64,000 nucleotides of DNA from Taenia hydatigena. Its lineage: Eukaryota; Platyhelminthes; Cestoda; Cyclophyllidea; Taeniidae. Positions 15,201-50,342 of the stretch are shown piece after piece (position 1 is the first letter of the stretch; each line of letters opens with the position of its first letter). The stretch lies in contig JADWOT020000009.1 of NCBI GenBank assembly GCA_036345935.2, positions 1,440,287 to 1,504,286 on the forward strand, in the 5' to 3' direction. The notes under the pieces are model-generated. The model saw nothing but the letters and a program-made list of their open reading frames with translations. It did no database searches and was not told the origin of the DNA. Made by a program: the position numbers and the translations under genes.

Positions 15201-18200
15201 GGCTCTTCCACCTCTGAATTGGACATTCCATTCGTCGATAGACCGTGTACGTGAGGTTGCCTACGAGGTGGTGGCGGTGGTGGTGGTGGGGAGGAGGAAC
15301 GCTCATGGCTGACGAGATTGCGAGCATCCTCCAAAGGTCTTATCGTCGTGACGTCCCTTGAATGTCGTGTGGAAGCTGCAGCTTCACGGCTTTAGAAGCC
15401 AAGTTTTTTTCGAAATAAACAAATAACAAGAGAATGATACTTGGAATACCAAAACTTTTGGGAAAATGCAAGCCAAGTTGAAATAACCCCGGATGCTTGT
15501 AAGATTTCACAATGAAAGAAATAAAATTTTTCCAAAACTGCATTGACTTACTGTCGCTTCTTAATTCAGTTTGAACCATAATAGGTAAAAACTTGGTAGG
15601 TTTGGATTCCTTTAAAAATAGTTTTAAGCGACAAATTCTAAAACATCGGGTACTTTGAAGTTTTTCGAATAAGCTCACCAGTTCTCAAAAACAGGGCAAT
15701 TTCTTATGTCATTTTTCGTCAGCTGTAGCCGAGTTTGAAGCTTCAATCAGTGAGCTACAAGTCTCACTATAAAATGGACTAAAACACTTTTTTTTGTCAC
15801 CCAAATGTTTGCGACTTGATTTTTTATTCCCGAGTTAATGTGACGCCGTGGTTTTCTCGTGTTTGTCACGCAAAATCTCCTTGAAAAGTGACTTATTTTA
15901 AATGCGACAAAGGTTTTTATGCAAAAACTGTGCATTTCTTTAATAAATTGTGGTGATTTAAAACCTATTTCCTGCATGAAAGAATTCCCGCAAAGTGAAA
16001 ATTTTTGACATTCCACTTAGGCACAATGGGTTTGGCAGAGGAGATCCTCTCAAACTTTGTCTCAAGCCATCTAAGCCATTATATGTTTCACTTCGACGAT
16101 TGTATCCTTAGTGATTAGTTTATGAAAAATAGTTAGCTTGTTCAATCTCGTTCCCTTCAACTTGTTTAATTTTTAAGCTGGTCAATGGGCTTACTGAGTG
16201 AAGCAGCCTTTTTATTGTATCACTCGTTAACCCATTTTACTTTTCAAAGCCTATTCCCGGGACGCGGGTTTTCTTAAATACTCTGCTATCACTTAATTTT
16301 TTACATGAAAAGGAACTAGACTATCGGGTTACATCGTGATTTGTCCCTTCGATGTTATATGTTCTCAAAGATTATTCCAAAATCTTTTCATTTTTTGGTG
16401 AATCATGAGGCCAAATGCGGTATTCCATGGAACAAAGCGTCAAAGGAACAATGGGGCCAAAATATTCATCCAATCATAGTGGATCCTAAAGCGCGAGGGA
16501 TTCTCAACCCTTTGCACTTAAGTCGTTAAGCTGCCAATTTTGAGCCGCACCATTGGAATGCCAGTAGCATGCCTCACTGTCGCAGGAACTTTTTACGTTT
16601 AAAGTATTAGAATAAATTGGAGACCTGTTAGAGTTGAAATTTAAAGAGAAAGAAATCTCCTTGCTAATGGCTTTCCTCATTTTTTATTTACTAGCCGTGT
16701 TTTAAGAAATTTTATCTCAAAATGACTTTTTCAACTTATAATCCATTAGCGGATGCTGTCGTTAATTTTTCGTTGTCGACCCAGAATATAGTCCTGAGCT
16801 TCAGCACAAAAGAAACAAGGGAGTCTCCAAAGTGACCGCCTAAAATGCTTTAAAAATTATTACATTTTTTCCTCAAAAAGTGGGAGACTATCCCCTTGAT
16901 GACATGCTGCTGCCCTTTGAACAGTAGCGTTGGTATTCAAGGAGCAAATTGTGGTAGTTCTTTCAATAAAAAGAAATAGGTTTCGGGTCTTGAAAAACAA
17001 TAAAATAGAAGATTTGTGCAACTAATTTAATCGCATCCTGAGGGTGTAGTCACGAATGCCGAAACACCACATAGCTGGAGATTCCACATGAGCAAAAAAC
17101 TGCGCCATTCTAAGTTTTTATTTGACCGCGTCTAAGCAACATTTTAGGTCATGGTATGATTGTGAAGATGTAGAGCTTTTTTAGACGTAAAATGTGTTGC
17201 TGTGTGTTACTGGATGTATCACCACTACAATGCATCCACAAAATTATAAGGTTTCTTCACTGCCCCAAATGTGGGATGTATATCAATAAGGATTTCGGTT
17301 TTACTTGGCTATGGCAACTAACTGACCAATCCCTGCAGCACTGATCAAAACTTCTTTCCTATTGGTTACTGAAACAGAAAAATAACCAGATACTAAATAG
17401 CGTTTGAATGGCTCATCTATGGTTTGTAACATTGGCGTGATATACTGACGTGCATAATATCTGTGTCTTTCAGACGTTTGCTTATCCACTTCATTACATG
17501 AGCGTGGTCATTCCAACTATTGAAATTCCTTTTCAATAATATTGCACGTCAAACCCGCATATATTAAGATGGCTGGTTGCCTAAAATGATGGGGATGAGA
17601 TTATGGATAAATCAGAAATGGGTTTTCCACAACTCTAATTGATTGTCAAAGCCTAATTGCTTTTTAAACCGCTTCTGCGTAGTGTCTTCCTCTACCATAC
17701 GCACCTTTCAACCAGTTTTGAGGAAGCCTCTCCAAGTTAAGCGTTGATTCTGATTTCGTGAGAAGAATAAGCTCGAGTTCTCTCGGCCCATTCGATGTAC
17801 GGACAATTGCGCTCTACAACTTCCGCAAGCCATATTAGGTCGCTGCAGCAAGCTACTCCAAATACTGTGGAAACTCTTTTGGTCATCTCATAACATCCTC
17901 TCTTTTGGGACCAATCGAAACAAACATGATCTTCGTCAATCGCTTCAGGTCCTCTAATACAAGATCAATTCAAAGTGCTACAACGGAACTATTTCAAATA
18001 GCTATTTTCCTCTAAAAAGACCAGGATTATTTCCTTTGATTCTGCTTACATAAAGGCCCGCCAGTCAGTAGGTCCAATGCATGGCGAAGTGAAGACTGTC
18101 GACGTTGTAACGAAATTTCTCCGTGCGTCATGCCTTTTGGCCAATAAGGAGCAGAAAAAAGGCTCAAGGGCGATCGTCAGATTTGACGCGATTCCTACAG

Positions 18201-20060
18201 GGTTTTTAGCAATTCAAAATTTAGAATGAACTGCTAACGTGGGAATGAAGTGGAACCGAATCGCACGCTTACCCAATCATTTGCATAGCGACTATTTGTC
18301 CTTTCAATTTTTAGTCTGAAAACAAGCATGAACTTCGCTATAGAAGACTGCATCAAAAAGCACACATTTGTATTTCTTGTTATTAATGGTTTGATAATTA
18401 GTTTATTGTTTAATAAGCCATCTCCAGCAACTTATTTTCACTTTTAGAGACCTAAAAATGCACACTGTTATTTATATGGAGTAGAAGGTATGTGTATTAC
18501 TTCGGCCTGTTAGTCTGGAACCCCTCATTATGCTCTCCACCATTATCACATCATTTTAAATCTCCATGCCAACGCATCGGTTTCACTCGATGAATGTGAT
18601 TTGAGCTTGTATGAATTAAGAGTTAAGCTTCTTACAGAGTGCGTTGCATGGGCTTCAGAAGCGATAGGACACCAGACCTTACCCCTATGAAAGTGGTTGC
18701 CACAATCATTTTGGATGAAAAATTAATCAGTCAGGGTTAGGTGCATCAGGGTCAGTGGAACCCGCAGTTACGCATTGCTAATGATGTGCTCATCTGTGAC
18801 CAACACTTCAAGGAGAAGCCTCCACTGACGATCGCTGCCAATGAAGGAGCAACGGAATCACACTTGCAGCACTAAGTATAGATGGTGTGATGACAATGAC
18901 ATAAATGCTAGAAGCACGAACAGCGAAGTCAAGAAAGGCAGGTAGTATAGGCTGCCGACTGTTGCCTGGGCTTTGCTTGGTAGAAAGCCATAAACCACTC
19001 ACAGAAATCGACTTCTGGATCCAAAAATGTCTACTTGACAAGGTTAGCGTCACGTGATTTTGCTTAATCCACCATGACGGCCTTGATAACAGAAATCGAC
19101 AGACCTCTGTTATTGTCGACCCGCCGTCGGTAACCCTCTACATAAGGCTCCAAGCAGGGCAGTTGCCAAGGCATTCGAATACGGAGATTTGGGGGTTCAT
19201 GTGAACGCCAGCAGTCCTTGACTCCTGATGAGCCCTCAAGGTGTTGTGGACACATGCTGATTGGCGACCTGGTAATTTTCCAAGTGCTGCAATTGAAAGG
19301 GTTCAATTTAGAAGAGAGAAGAAGAATAGCCATGTAAGCAGGGCTTTGCGTATGTGAATTATGGTGCTTTTGGTAACAACGAGTACTCGCTGATAAAGGT
19401 ATGTATGTTAGTAAAAATTTCAACAGGATTCCACGAATACCTGTTCATGTGATTCTGTATTGAAGGTCTCCATAGCAAATAATCATTTAATTCTGGAACA
19501 TCCTAAACGCCGTCAATAGCGTCTTTAGTAGATGCAGACCTTAAAAGTGGCTGTTATCATGATAATGTGTACCAATGGTCTTCCAAGTATTCCAATTCGA
19601 GAGGTTAGAGGAGCACACGAAAGCACGAAGAGTTATTGGCCATAGGCTTTAGTGATGTTAATATTACAAAAGAGTCCTTCCCTTCAATAAATGTTTACCG
19701 CATAAGACTAGTTCTGAGGCATGAAATTTCACTAGTTTCTACTCATTGATTAATAAGTTTAATTTAAAGATCACTGAACTGGTTAAATAAACTCAACTTC
19801 TTGACATTTCAGCTTCCACACGACATTCAAGGGACGTCACGACGATAAGACCTTTGGAGGATGCTCGCAATCTCGTCAGCCATGAGCGTTCCTCCTCCCC
19901 ACCACCACCACCGCCACCACCTCGTAGGCAACCTCACGTACACGGTCTATCGACGAATGGAATGTCCAATTCAGAGGTGGAAGAGCCACCAATCTACCCT
20001 CCCGACCTCGGCTACTTCGGCAGTCAGAATGACTTTCGTGTGCAAAAGTTCTCCTGTTGA
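165..20060 (+). CDS. Kainate-type ionotropic glutamate receptor, copy A (5' end outside window)
   Basis: Glutamate-gated cation channel subunit of the plasma membrane. Ten exons are visible: 165-278, 2558-2671, 2857-3075, 3209-3370, 5226-5406, 6644-6861, 7848-8070, 9161-9429, 12783-13128, 19813-20060. Joined, they give 697 residues and a stop with no frame break. In order the protein has the end of the amino-terminal (LIVBP-like) domain, ligand-binding lobe S1 with the carboxylate-binding arginine (window residue 164), M1, the pore loop with Q/R-site glutamine 262, the M3 gate SYTANLAAF, lobe S2 with glutamate 378, M4, and a tail of about 197 residues. KADLAVA and LSPxVW match kainate rather than AMPA receptors. 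The start, signal peptide and most of the amino-terminal domain lie upstream of the window. The last intron is 6.7 kb and holds an inverted copy of the terminal exon. Family and exon calls are strong; receptor physiology is inferred. Confidence 0.93.
279..2557 (+). other. GluR-A intron (amino-terminal domain)
   Basis: 2.3 kb AT-rich intron. A degenerate CAT/ATAATC microsatellite lies at about 1528-1576. A 124-codon open frame at 432-806 looks like chance (see rejected items). Confidence 0.6.
2558..2671 (+). CDS. GluR-A exon: linker into ligand-binding domain
   Basis: 38 codons, acceptor TATAG and donor GTAAGG. It starts YGYWN, the conserved end of the amino-terminal domain, and ends LRVATIE, the first strand of lobe S1. 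Same length and phase as the GluR-B exon at 38961. Confidence 0.92.
2857..3075 (+). CDS. GluR-A exon: ligand-binding lobe S1, first part
   Basis: 73 codons, phase 0. Contains PFMMYKG, the WHGFCIDLL helix, [13 protein letters not shown] and WDGIIGQL, all kainate/AMPA S1 landmarks. NYT is a potential N-glycosylation site. Confidence 0.95.
3209..3370 (+). CDS. GluR-A exon: S1 glutamate-binding segment
   Basis: 54 codons. [11 protein letters not shown] is followed by the arginine that binds the ligand alpha-carboxylate (in HERERMIDF), then the FMNLGMSI strand and the pre-M1 segment FLRPLSPA. The proline usual in APLxI is methionine here, as in GluR-B. Confidence 0.95.
3371..5225 (+). other. GluR-A intron before M1
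   Basis: 1.9 kb between the pre-M1 linker and M1, at the same position as the 0.84 kb intron in GluR-B. Nothing else recognised. Confidence 0.6.
5226..5406 (+). CDS. GluR-A exon: M1 and pore loop
   Basis: 181 nt ending in phase 1. Encodes M1 ([11 protein letters not shown] onward), the FSPYEW motif and re-entrant pore helix [17 protein letters not shown]. The Q/R-site residue is glutamine encoded directly as CAG. The next residue is lysine where most family members, and GluR-B, have glutamine. Confidence 0.95.
5407..7847 (+). other. GluR-A introns flanking the M3 exon
   Basis: Two introns (5407-6643 and 6862-7847) either side of the exon at 6644-6861. A GC-richer block at about 5880-6075 differs in composition from its surroundings and may be an old repeat. 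No coding motif found. Confidence 0.5.
6644..6861 (+). CDS. GluR-A exon: M3 gate and start of S2
   Basis: 218 nt. Completes the pore-exit glycine, then encodes M3 with the invariant gating motif [15 protein letters not shown] and the S2 start [15 protein letters not shown] takes the place of the Ser/Ala-Thr pair that contacts the ligand in kainate/AMPA receptors. Confidence 0.95.
7848..8070 (+). CDS. GluR-A exon: S2 core
   Basis: 223 nt, phase 0 to phase 1. Encodes [11 protein letters not shown], then YILEST with the ligand-amine-binding glutamate, then [10 protein letters not shown] and [11 protein letters not shown]. The cysteine in QRNCD is the first half of the conserved S2 disulfide. 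Confidence 0.95.
8071..12782 (+). other. GluR-A introns flanking the M4 exon
   Basis: Introns 8071-9160 and 9430-12782 surround the exon at 9161-9429. The second is 3.4 kb against 1.9 kb in GluR-B. Only short chance open frames are seen. Confidence 0.55.
9161..9429 (+). CDS. GluR-A exon: S2 end and M4
   Basis: 269 nt. [15 protein letters not shown] and a YWWRN helix end S2, with the second disulfide cysteine in TEPCEN. M4 follows ([20 protein letters not shown]) and the membrane-proximal EFLYKAYHR begins the cytoplasmic tail. Confidence 0.95.
12783..13128 (+). CDS. GluR-A exon: cytoplasmic tail, proximal part
   Basis: 346 nt ending in phase 1. Its start ([20 protein letters not shown]) is shared almost unchanged with GluR-B exon 47447, as is [15 protein letters not shown] further on. 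Between these lies a short proline run. RRPS and KRSSS are basophilic-kinase-like sites. Acceptor TTTTTTAAG, donor GTGGGG. Confidence 0.9.
13129..14415 (+). other. Start of GluR-A last intron
   Basis: 1.3 kb from the donor of the tail exon to the left arm of the inverted repeat. A short GC-richer patch near 13905-13990 has no recognised function. The whole intron (13129-19812) is 6.7 kb; its GluR-B counterpart is 0.4 kb. Confidence 0.6.
14416..15378 (-). repeat. Inverted copy of GluR-A terminal exon and 3' UTR (left arm)
   Basis: Reverse complement of 19810-20772. Positions pair by the rule left + right = 35188 with no indel over 963 bp, and every stretch compared by eye was identical, including the GATA- and GAAA-type microsatellites. 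Read on the minus strand it holds the tail reading frame (15334 down to 15128), stop and 3' UTR, ending just past the reversed AATAAA (14419-14424). On the sense strand it is intronic and antisense to the real terminal exon. Its minus-strand acceptor has a poor pyrimidine tract, so it is probably the derived copy. It is not counted as a separate gene. Confidence 0.95.
15003..15124. repeat. Microsatellite tracts in the left arm
   Basis: Degenerate GATA/GGTA units around 15003-15030 and GGAA/GAAA units around 15094-15124. The mirror-image tracts at about 20064-20094 and 20158-20185 have the same unit counts. Confidence 0.85.
15379..19809. other. Spacer (loop) between the inverted arms
   Basis: 4,431 bp of intronic DNA separating the two arms. 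No reading frame resembles a transposase, integrase or reverse transcriptase. A somewhat GC-richer patch around 18640-19430 carries short open frames without recognisable motifs and could be a decayed repeat. Confidence 0.6.
19813..20060 (+). CDS. GluR-A terminal exon: tail end and stop
   Basis: Acceptor CATTTCAG keeps the frame from the phase-1 exon at 12783. The coded tail has a run of eight prolines followed by RRQP, and ends RVQKFSC-stop, matching RVKKFTC at the GluR-B end. This exon is the functional-orientation member of a perfect inverted pair; its reverse copy is at 14416-15378. Confidence 0.88.
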
Positions 20061-20763
20061 CTTGCTTTCTTTCTTTCTTTCTTCCTTCCTTCCTTAAATC
20101 ACCTCTTTCTTAGTCGTCTCGAGAGATGTCTTCATCTATTTCTCTTCTCCTCCATACACACCTATCTATCTACCTATCTATCTCTCCACCTATCCCTCCA
20201 CCCATCCATTTATCTACCCCTCTCTCCACCTGTCTATCTACCCATTTGCCTGTCAGTCCCCACTACCTTCGTTCACTTGCTTGGTCTACGAAGAAAAAGG
20301 AAAGTAGCCGGGAACAAGTATTGGTCCGTGATTGTATAGCCCAGAGTGTAATGGAGTAAGTAAATGTCTTCTTCTGCAATGTTGACTTTTGCTGATCGCA
20401 AAGGCATTGACAGCGGAAACCAGCAAGTTGCTGGGACCGCAAGTCGCCAGGTTGGTAGGCATCTCAATGACTCTCCAAGCAGAATGGTCCCATGTGTTGA
20501 AATCAGATGGACTAAGAGAGTGGAAGTGACAAATGGTGAAATCATCCATGCCAAGGTCATGCAGGCATTGAGGGAGAGTGGAGGTGTTACTGTACTGTGT
20601 GAGGCCCGCTCAGACCAACCCTCGCGAAACAGAGCTGGACAGCCATCAATAATGACGTGGTGATGGTTAAGACTTGAACCAGTCTTCATGCCACTGAATG
20701 TAATGCTGCGGCAGAAGCAAGTGCCCACCGGATGTGCTGCTCTTTGTGAGTATTAAGCAGCCA

Positions 20764-20769
20764 AATAAA
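20764..20769 (+). promoter_or_regulatory. Poly(A) signal of GluR-A
   Basis: AATAAA about 704 nt after the stop. No earlier AATAAA was noticed between the stop and this point. It lies at the extreme end of the right arm. Confidence 0.6.
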
Positions 20770-20772
20770 TGT

Positions 20773-23552
20773 CTTATGGTGAAAGATAATGAATGAAGAA
20801 AGCTTTTTAATACTTCCTTTTTGTTAAGGGGTTCACTGTTGCACACTTTACTTTTACAGATGCATTCGAGCCTCTAAGAGCTAACAAAATAGCTCTGACC
20901 ACCTTTTGTTCTTTGTGCATTGTGCCTTTTGGCCATTCATTTGAGAGTTGACTTTCTTCTCCTCACCTTGTTTTAGACCCTTGGACAGAGAAGATTGGCT
21001 ACATAAAGACAATCCATTGTGTATGATGAGAGACTGGTGTAATCAGCCCGACACTGAAGTCAAAACAGTTGCATGCAGTTTGTAAGTACCCGAAAGCCGA
21101 AATAAGTTGCTTTGGCCAGTCGCACTGAGCATTTCCAAAAAGGGATCACTTTAGTAGCCTTGTTTGCCAATGCTGTAGGTAATACCATACTTCTCAAAGT
21201 ACAAGCCTTCTTCCATGAGTTCTCTTTTTACTACTGATCATTTCTAAAGTTGGGAAAAGATTTTTGACCTAAAACGATTTTCTCTAAGTTTTGTTGCACT
21301 TGATAGGGCCTATAAACATTTTGTGCATGGGGGTCATTATACTCTAGCTTTTCTCATTTTCTGACCTGGGTGCTAAGATTTGTACACAATTTAACAATTC
21401 TAAATTAGTACTAACCGATGAAATCAAACTTTTAATAACTAATGCTGAAACAACGAAGTCCAATTCGGTTGGTTGTGTGTTACCACGCGGCCCTGAAATT
21501 AGGATCCCTACGTGTGATTAGCAGCAGATTCTCCCAACCGCATATTGCGGAAGAAATCGTCAAACCAATGCACCCTCCTTGTGAATTGGGCAAGTCGGAT
21601 GTTTAGTTACTCGGTTATATGAATTTGAACTGCAAACGTAAAAAATAAAACTAGTGAGGCATCAAGCTGGTCGTGTCAACCTCCTTAAAATCTAGCACCA
21701 AAAACGATATCTTTTTTGTTGCCACACCATGATCTCCGCTGAAAAGCTGCATAATGCCACGAAAAGATCGGCAAATACATAAATGATTACAGTCCGGATT
21801 TTACTCTTGCATCTGTTGTTGGGGTTAAATACAGATGCTAGTAAATCTGTTGGCTTTTGAGTTAGACGACAGGCGACACCGCTTACAACCTAATTGTTGA
21901 TTGCAATTACTAACCAGAAGGGAATACTTAACCGACAATAGCTTTGAAGGATTATGGACAAAAAACCAAACACCTACACTAGCAGCTGTCAATTTTTTAA
22001 AGTTACCACAACAGATTGATTTGGACTAAACCATCTGATGCGAGTCGCCTCATCAGTTCATTTACTGCCCAAAATAAGTTGCAGACTAACTTATCCTAAT
22101 TCAAAGGTCATGAGCATATTTTATCACGTCACCATAACCTATATTAACTGAAAAACATACTGCTGAAATGCTGACCCGGAAATATGTGGACCAATAAATT
22201 TGCTTTTGGAAGACTTATTTTACGCTATTTATTTTTACTGTTTCAAAAGCCTGAAACCATGCGACGAACGAAATGCTGGCTTCCTATTGCTTCTCTGCAT
22301 TTTTATTTTGTCGTTTGGGTGGAAAGACCAACCGACCCATTTTAAATGCAGATTTTAACTTGAATCGGTCTAGGAAGACTCATTTTGTACAAATTGGCAC
22401 TGTGAGTAATCATCCCATGCAATGTGGAAAGCCTGCCTGGGAACTGATGACTAACGTCTGAGCTCACGCAAATTTTCCACGTGCTTAATTTCACCATGCA
22501 TTCAAATGTAGCATAACATTCTGTCAGGACGAAGCAAAATCTCTGGGAGGTAAGGCTAAAAGTACAGTAGAAGGATAACCCAAATTCCGCTTATTTTATG
22601 CTTACACGATTGTTTGAACGCTAGGCGGTCCAAGCGACCTATGATGGCTAGCTACGCTTGATTGGTCACCCGATCTAGTCTCCCATTGGCTGTCGCGGCG
22701 TGCCTTAGGAGCGGGCAAACACAGTGCAAGCGGATCGACTGCTGTTCCATCCCAGCATCTTCTGTGTGTGCGTGAATTTGTCCACACTGGGTTACATGCA
22801 CGCTTCTGACACGTGATTTAATGCCATAGTACTATTCATCATTGCTACTCTGTGAGTCCACACCAATTGTTTTTGCATCTACATTAACTGACTAGAACCT
22901 TCACCTTAATTTAGCAAATACTGATTTTAATAAAGGATATTCCTCATTTCAATGTTTTTGCTTAAGATACTTCTCATGAATAATTTTGTCACCCGTTTTC
23001 CAGTCCGCTGATTGGCTAGGTGCAATGTCAGTATCAATCGATATTTCGTGGTATTTAATCAGCTGTGTGGTCATCGATCAAAGCAATTTACATGAGATTT
23101 ATAAACTTTGCAGTAGATAAATTGACAAAATTTTCGAATACATCAATTGTCGTGTTGATTCTTACGTCAGCTTGGAATTTAACTCAATAAAAGCTATAAA
23201 CAAATTGTTTCTAGTGTATTTTAACCACCAGAAGAAGTGGTCAAGGCCTTCGTCAAATCAATAGTAGTCTTAAAATCTTCATCAGGAGCAGTGACCACTA
23301 GTAGTTGATTGGCTCAGATCATATCATTCGTTCACCCTACGATTACAGTAGCGAAACCCATAAAATATATGTTTACGAGGGATTTGCGTGACAAAACATA
23401 GACCTTCGCATAAATTTGGGATTGTTCGAAATTTCTTCTTCTGGGTGACTGCCATTTTAAATAGCGAGTAAAAGTTGCTTTGGTGGCAAATAAAAGGGGA
23501 TACTTAATCGCAGAGATCCAAGTAATTCTATTACTTCTCTGATTCCTTTTAG
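20773..23552. other. Intergenic region between GluR-A and GluR-B
   Basis: About 2.8 kb that should hold GluR-A transcript cleavage and the GluR-B promoter. No convincing TATA/Inr arrangement can be assigned by eye. The patch at 22600-22800 is GC-richer and has a 61-codon minus-strand open frame without known motifs; possibly a repeat remnant. Confidence 0.5.
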
Positions 23553-23560
23553 GAGGCGCA

Positions 23561-48506
<24,946 letters not shown>

Positions 48507-48620
48507 AGGGCGAAGTCACTGAACTGGATCTGAGTAGTATTTAAATAGATGTAGTCTGGTGCGCATTCTCATTAAAATAGACGTACCTGTAAGAGTGGAA
48601 TGCAACTCAATTGCTTTGAA

Positions 48621-48626
48621 AATAAA
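48621..48626 (+). promoter_or_regulatory. Poly(A) signal of GluR-B
   Basis: AATAAA about 115 nt after the stop. A variant ATTAAA at 48571-48576 could also serve. Confidence 0.65.
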
Positions 48627-50228
48627 ATACCCTTTTTAGTGGGTCAAAATTGTTACGACTTTTGTTGAATGATGAACAGGAGAGGCTGAAATGGTTTGGC
48701 ACTACGAAAGCCGTCTTCTCTCTACCTGTTTCCGCCACTTTCACTTACAGTAACCTGATTTTAAGTCCATGGTAGGGAGCCACTGCGATCCATGCACGGA
48801 TTCCAATGAGTCGTTTATGGGAGGTAGTGGAAACGCTCAACTTCATGTCAATGCGATCGGGAAGACCCGTAGTGACTTTGATGATTTTATGACCTCATCC
48901 CAAAACACATTTTCAACTGGAAGGTTCATTTCTTTTAGCAGAGGAGGTGATATGCGTCGGGGTGGTTGCTAAACAGGCCATGCTCCACCAATGTCCATCG
49001 CATGCTTGACGATGTTTGTTCGTCCCAGTTTTACGCACTGCCATGGAAACATGTTTGCGTACTTAATCAGCGGTGCGCAGCGTTCTTTGCGTTAGCTGTG
49101 AGCAAAGATCCTCTAAGTTGTTTACGGGGCTCTGCTGATGTTTTCTACACCTTATTTTAGGTGTTAAGTGCTTTGCTGGGTGGAAAAGGTGCCTTCAGCA
49201 AAATTAAGAACAGCTTTGGCGTTACAAAGAAAATAAGCGCAGAGCATCACATCCCAAGCTAGCTCTGGACCCATGGTAAATTTCATGGTCCAGGTTTCAT
49301 TCCCTGTGCAGACTTTTAGCAGATTCTCCCCTTTCACCTTCTACCTTCCGCTGAGCGTAATTTTGAAGAAAGAGGAACAATCTGAATTTTGTCGCGAAGG
49401 TTTGAGGAAGCTAGCAGTTTTAGAATGGGCTTGACTGTACCCATGTTAAGGAGGAAGGTGCGTGAACAAACTTCTAGTTTGTCTTGAACTGAAATAAATG
49501 ATTGGGGACCACTTGAGAGCAGACAGGATAAGGAAAAGGCCAGCGCACTTGATCTTAGAACGTCGCACCAGGGAGCCCGTCGTGATGGTTTCGCGATTAA
49601 CCATCTACTGGACTTCTGCGGGAGCGATGTCACGCGTCGTTACTGATGCTTTCTAATTGCGAGCTCCATTAGCTGGCCGAGCTTATAGGTCTTTATGGCG
49701 TAGTTTTCCGACCGTGATGGGTGACCAGACTTCGTTGCTGAACCGAACGTCTATTCAGTTAACAACACTGCTCCAAGGTACGCCCCTAAATGCACGTTTT
49801 GCTAGGTGTTGAAGGTTCATAGCGTATTCCTCATCATCCTCGCTAGGTTTTTGGTATTGGTGGAAAAAGTCTCTGGCGGGGGCATGTTATTGCTGGTTGA
49901 TTAAAAGCTGAGCTAAGGTCTCAAAGCATTGGTAAATGTCGGAGTGCTAGCAAAATGAAAGGGATTTCCTGAGTTATATTCATTTAACTGCACCCTTTGA
50001 AATTTGCTCGCTCCATTTGTTATCCTTGCCCTTTTTTCCACAGGGACTTTGGAAACTCTTGTATATGCATAGAGTAGAGCAACAGTAGCATTAATAGTGT
50101 ATGGTACATTAAATTTTAGTAATATGCATTGCCGAATCATCTTGACATTGGCTTAGTCCAGTTTGCTATAGTGACGAGACTGCATATAACAAGGGTTGGG
50201 GCGCCGACTACATTTAACACGTCTAGGA
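48627..50228. other. Intergenic region GluR-B to TCF25
   Basis: 1.6 kb between the GluR-B poly(A) signal and the TCF25 start. It should contain the TCF25 promoter, but no element can be assigned confidently by eye. Confidence 0.5.
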
Positions 50229-50342
50229 ATGTCATCTCGGGCGCTCAAAAAGCTGGTCGGCTCGGATGCTCCAGAGGAGTCTGCTGAAGTGGAGGATGCT
50301 GACGAATGGACTCCTACAGCAAAACAATCCATATTTTCTATG
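50229..50342 (+). CDS. TCF25: TCF25 exon 1
   Basis: Residues 1-38: conserved start MSSRALKKLVG, then an acidic stretch. Donor GTAAAC. A possible acceptor TCTAG lies just before the ATG. Confidence 0.9.

Larger units (their letters stand above)
19810..20772 (+). repeat. GluR-A terminal exon and 3' UTR (right arm of inverted repeat)
   Basis: Begins with the CAG of the splice acceptor, covers the final coding exon, a 3' UTR of about 700 nt with CTTT- and TATC-type runs, and the AATAAA signal, and ends three bases later. Outside these limits no clear similarity to the left arm's flanks is seen. Confidence 0.95.

Noticed and set aside
15128..15378. Minus-strand copy of the receptor tail as an independent gene
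   Set aside because: It has no upstream exons on that strand and lies within the GluR-A intron; it is the reversed repeat arm.
20273..20728. Open frames of 87-151 codons in the GluR-A 3' UTR and their mirror copies at 14460-14915
   Set aside because: They are in the untranslated part of the duplicated terminal exon, overlap each other on both strands, have no known motifs, and appear twice only because the DNA is duplicated.
14416..20772. Inverted arms as terminal repeats of a DNA transposon
   Set aside because: The arms are host receptor exon plus UTR, the interior has no transposase-like frame, and no target-site duplication was seen.
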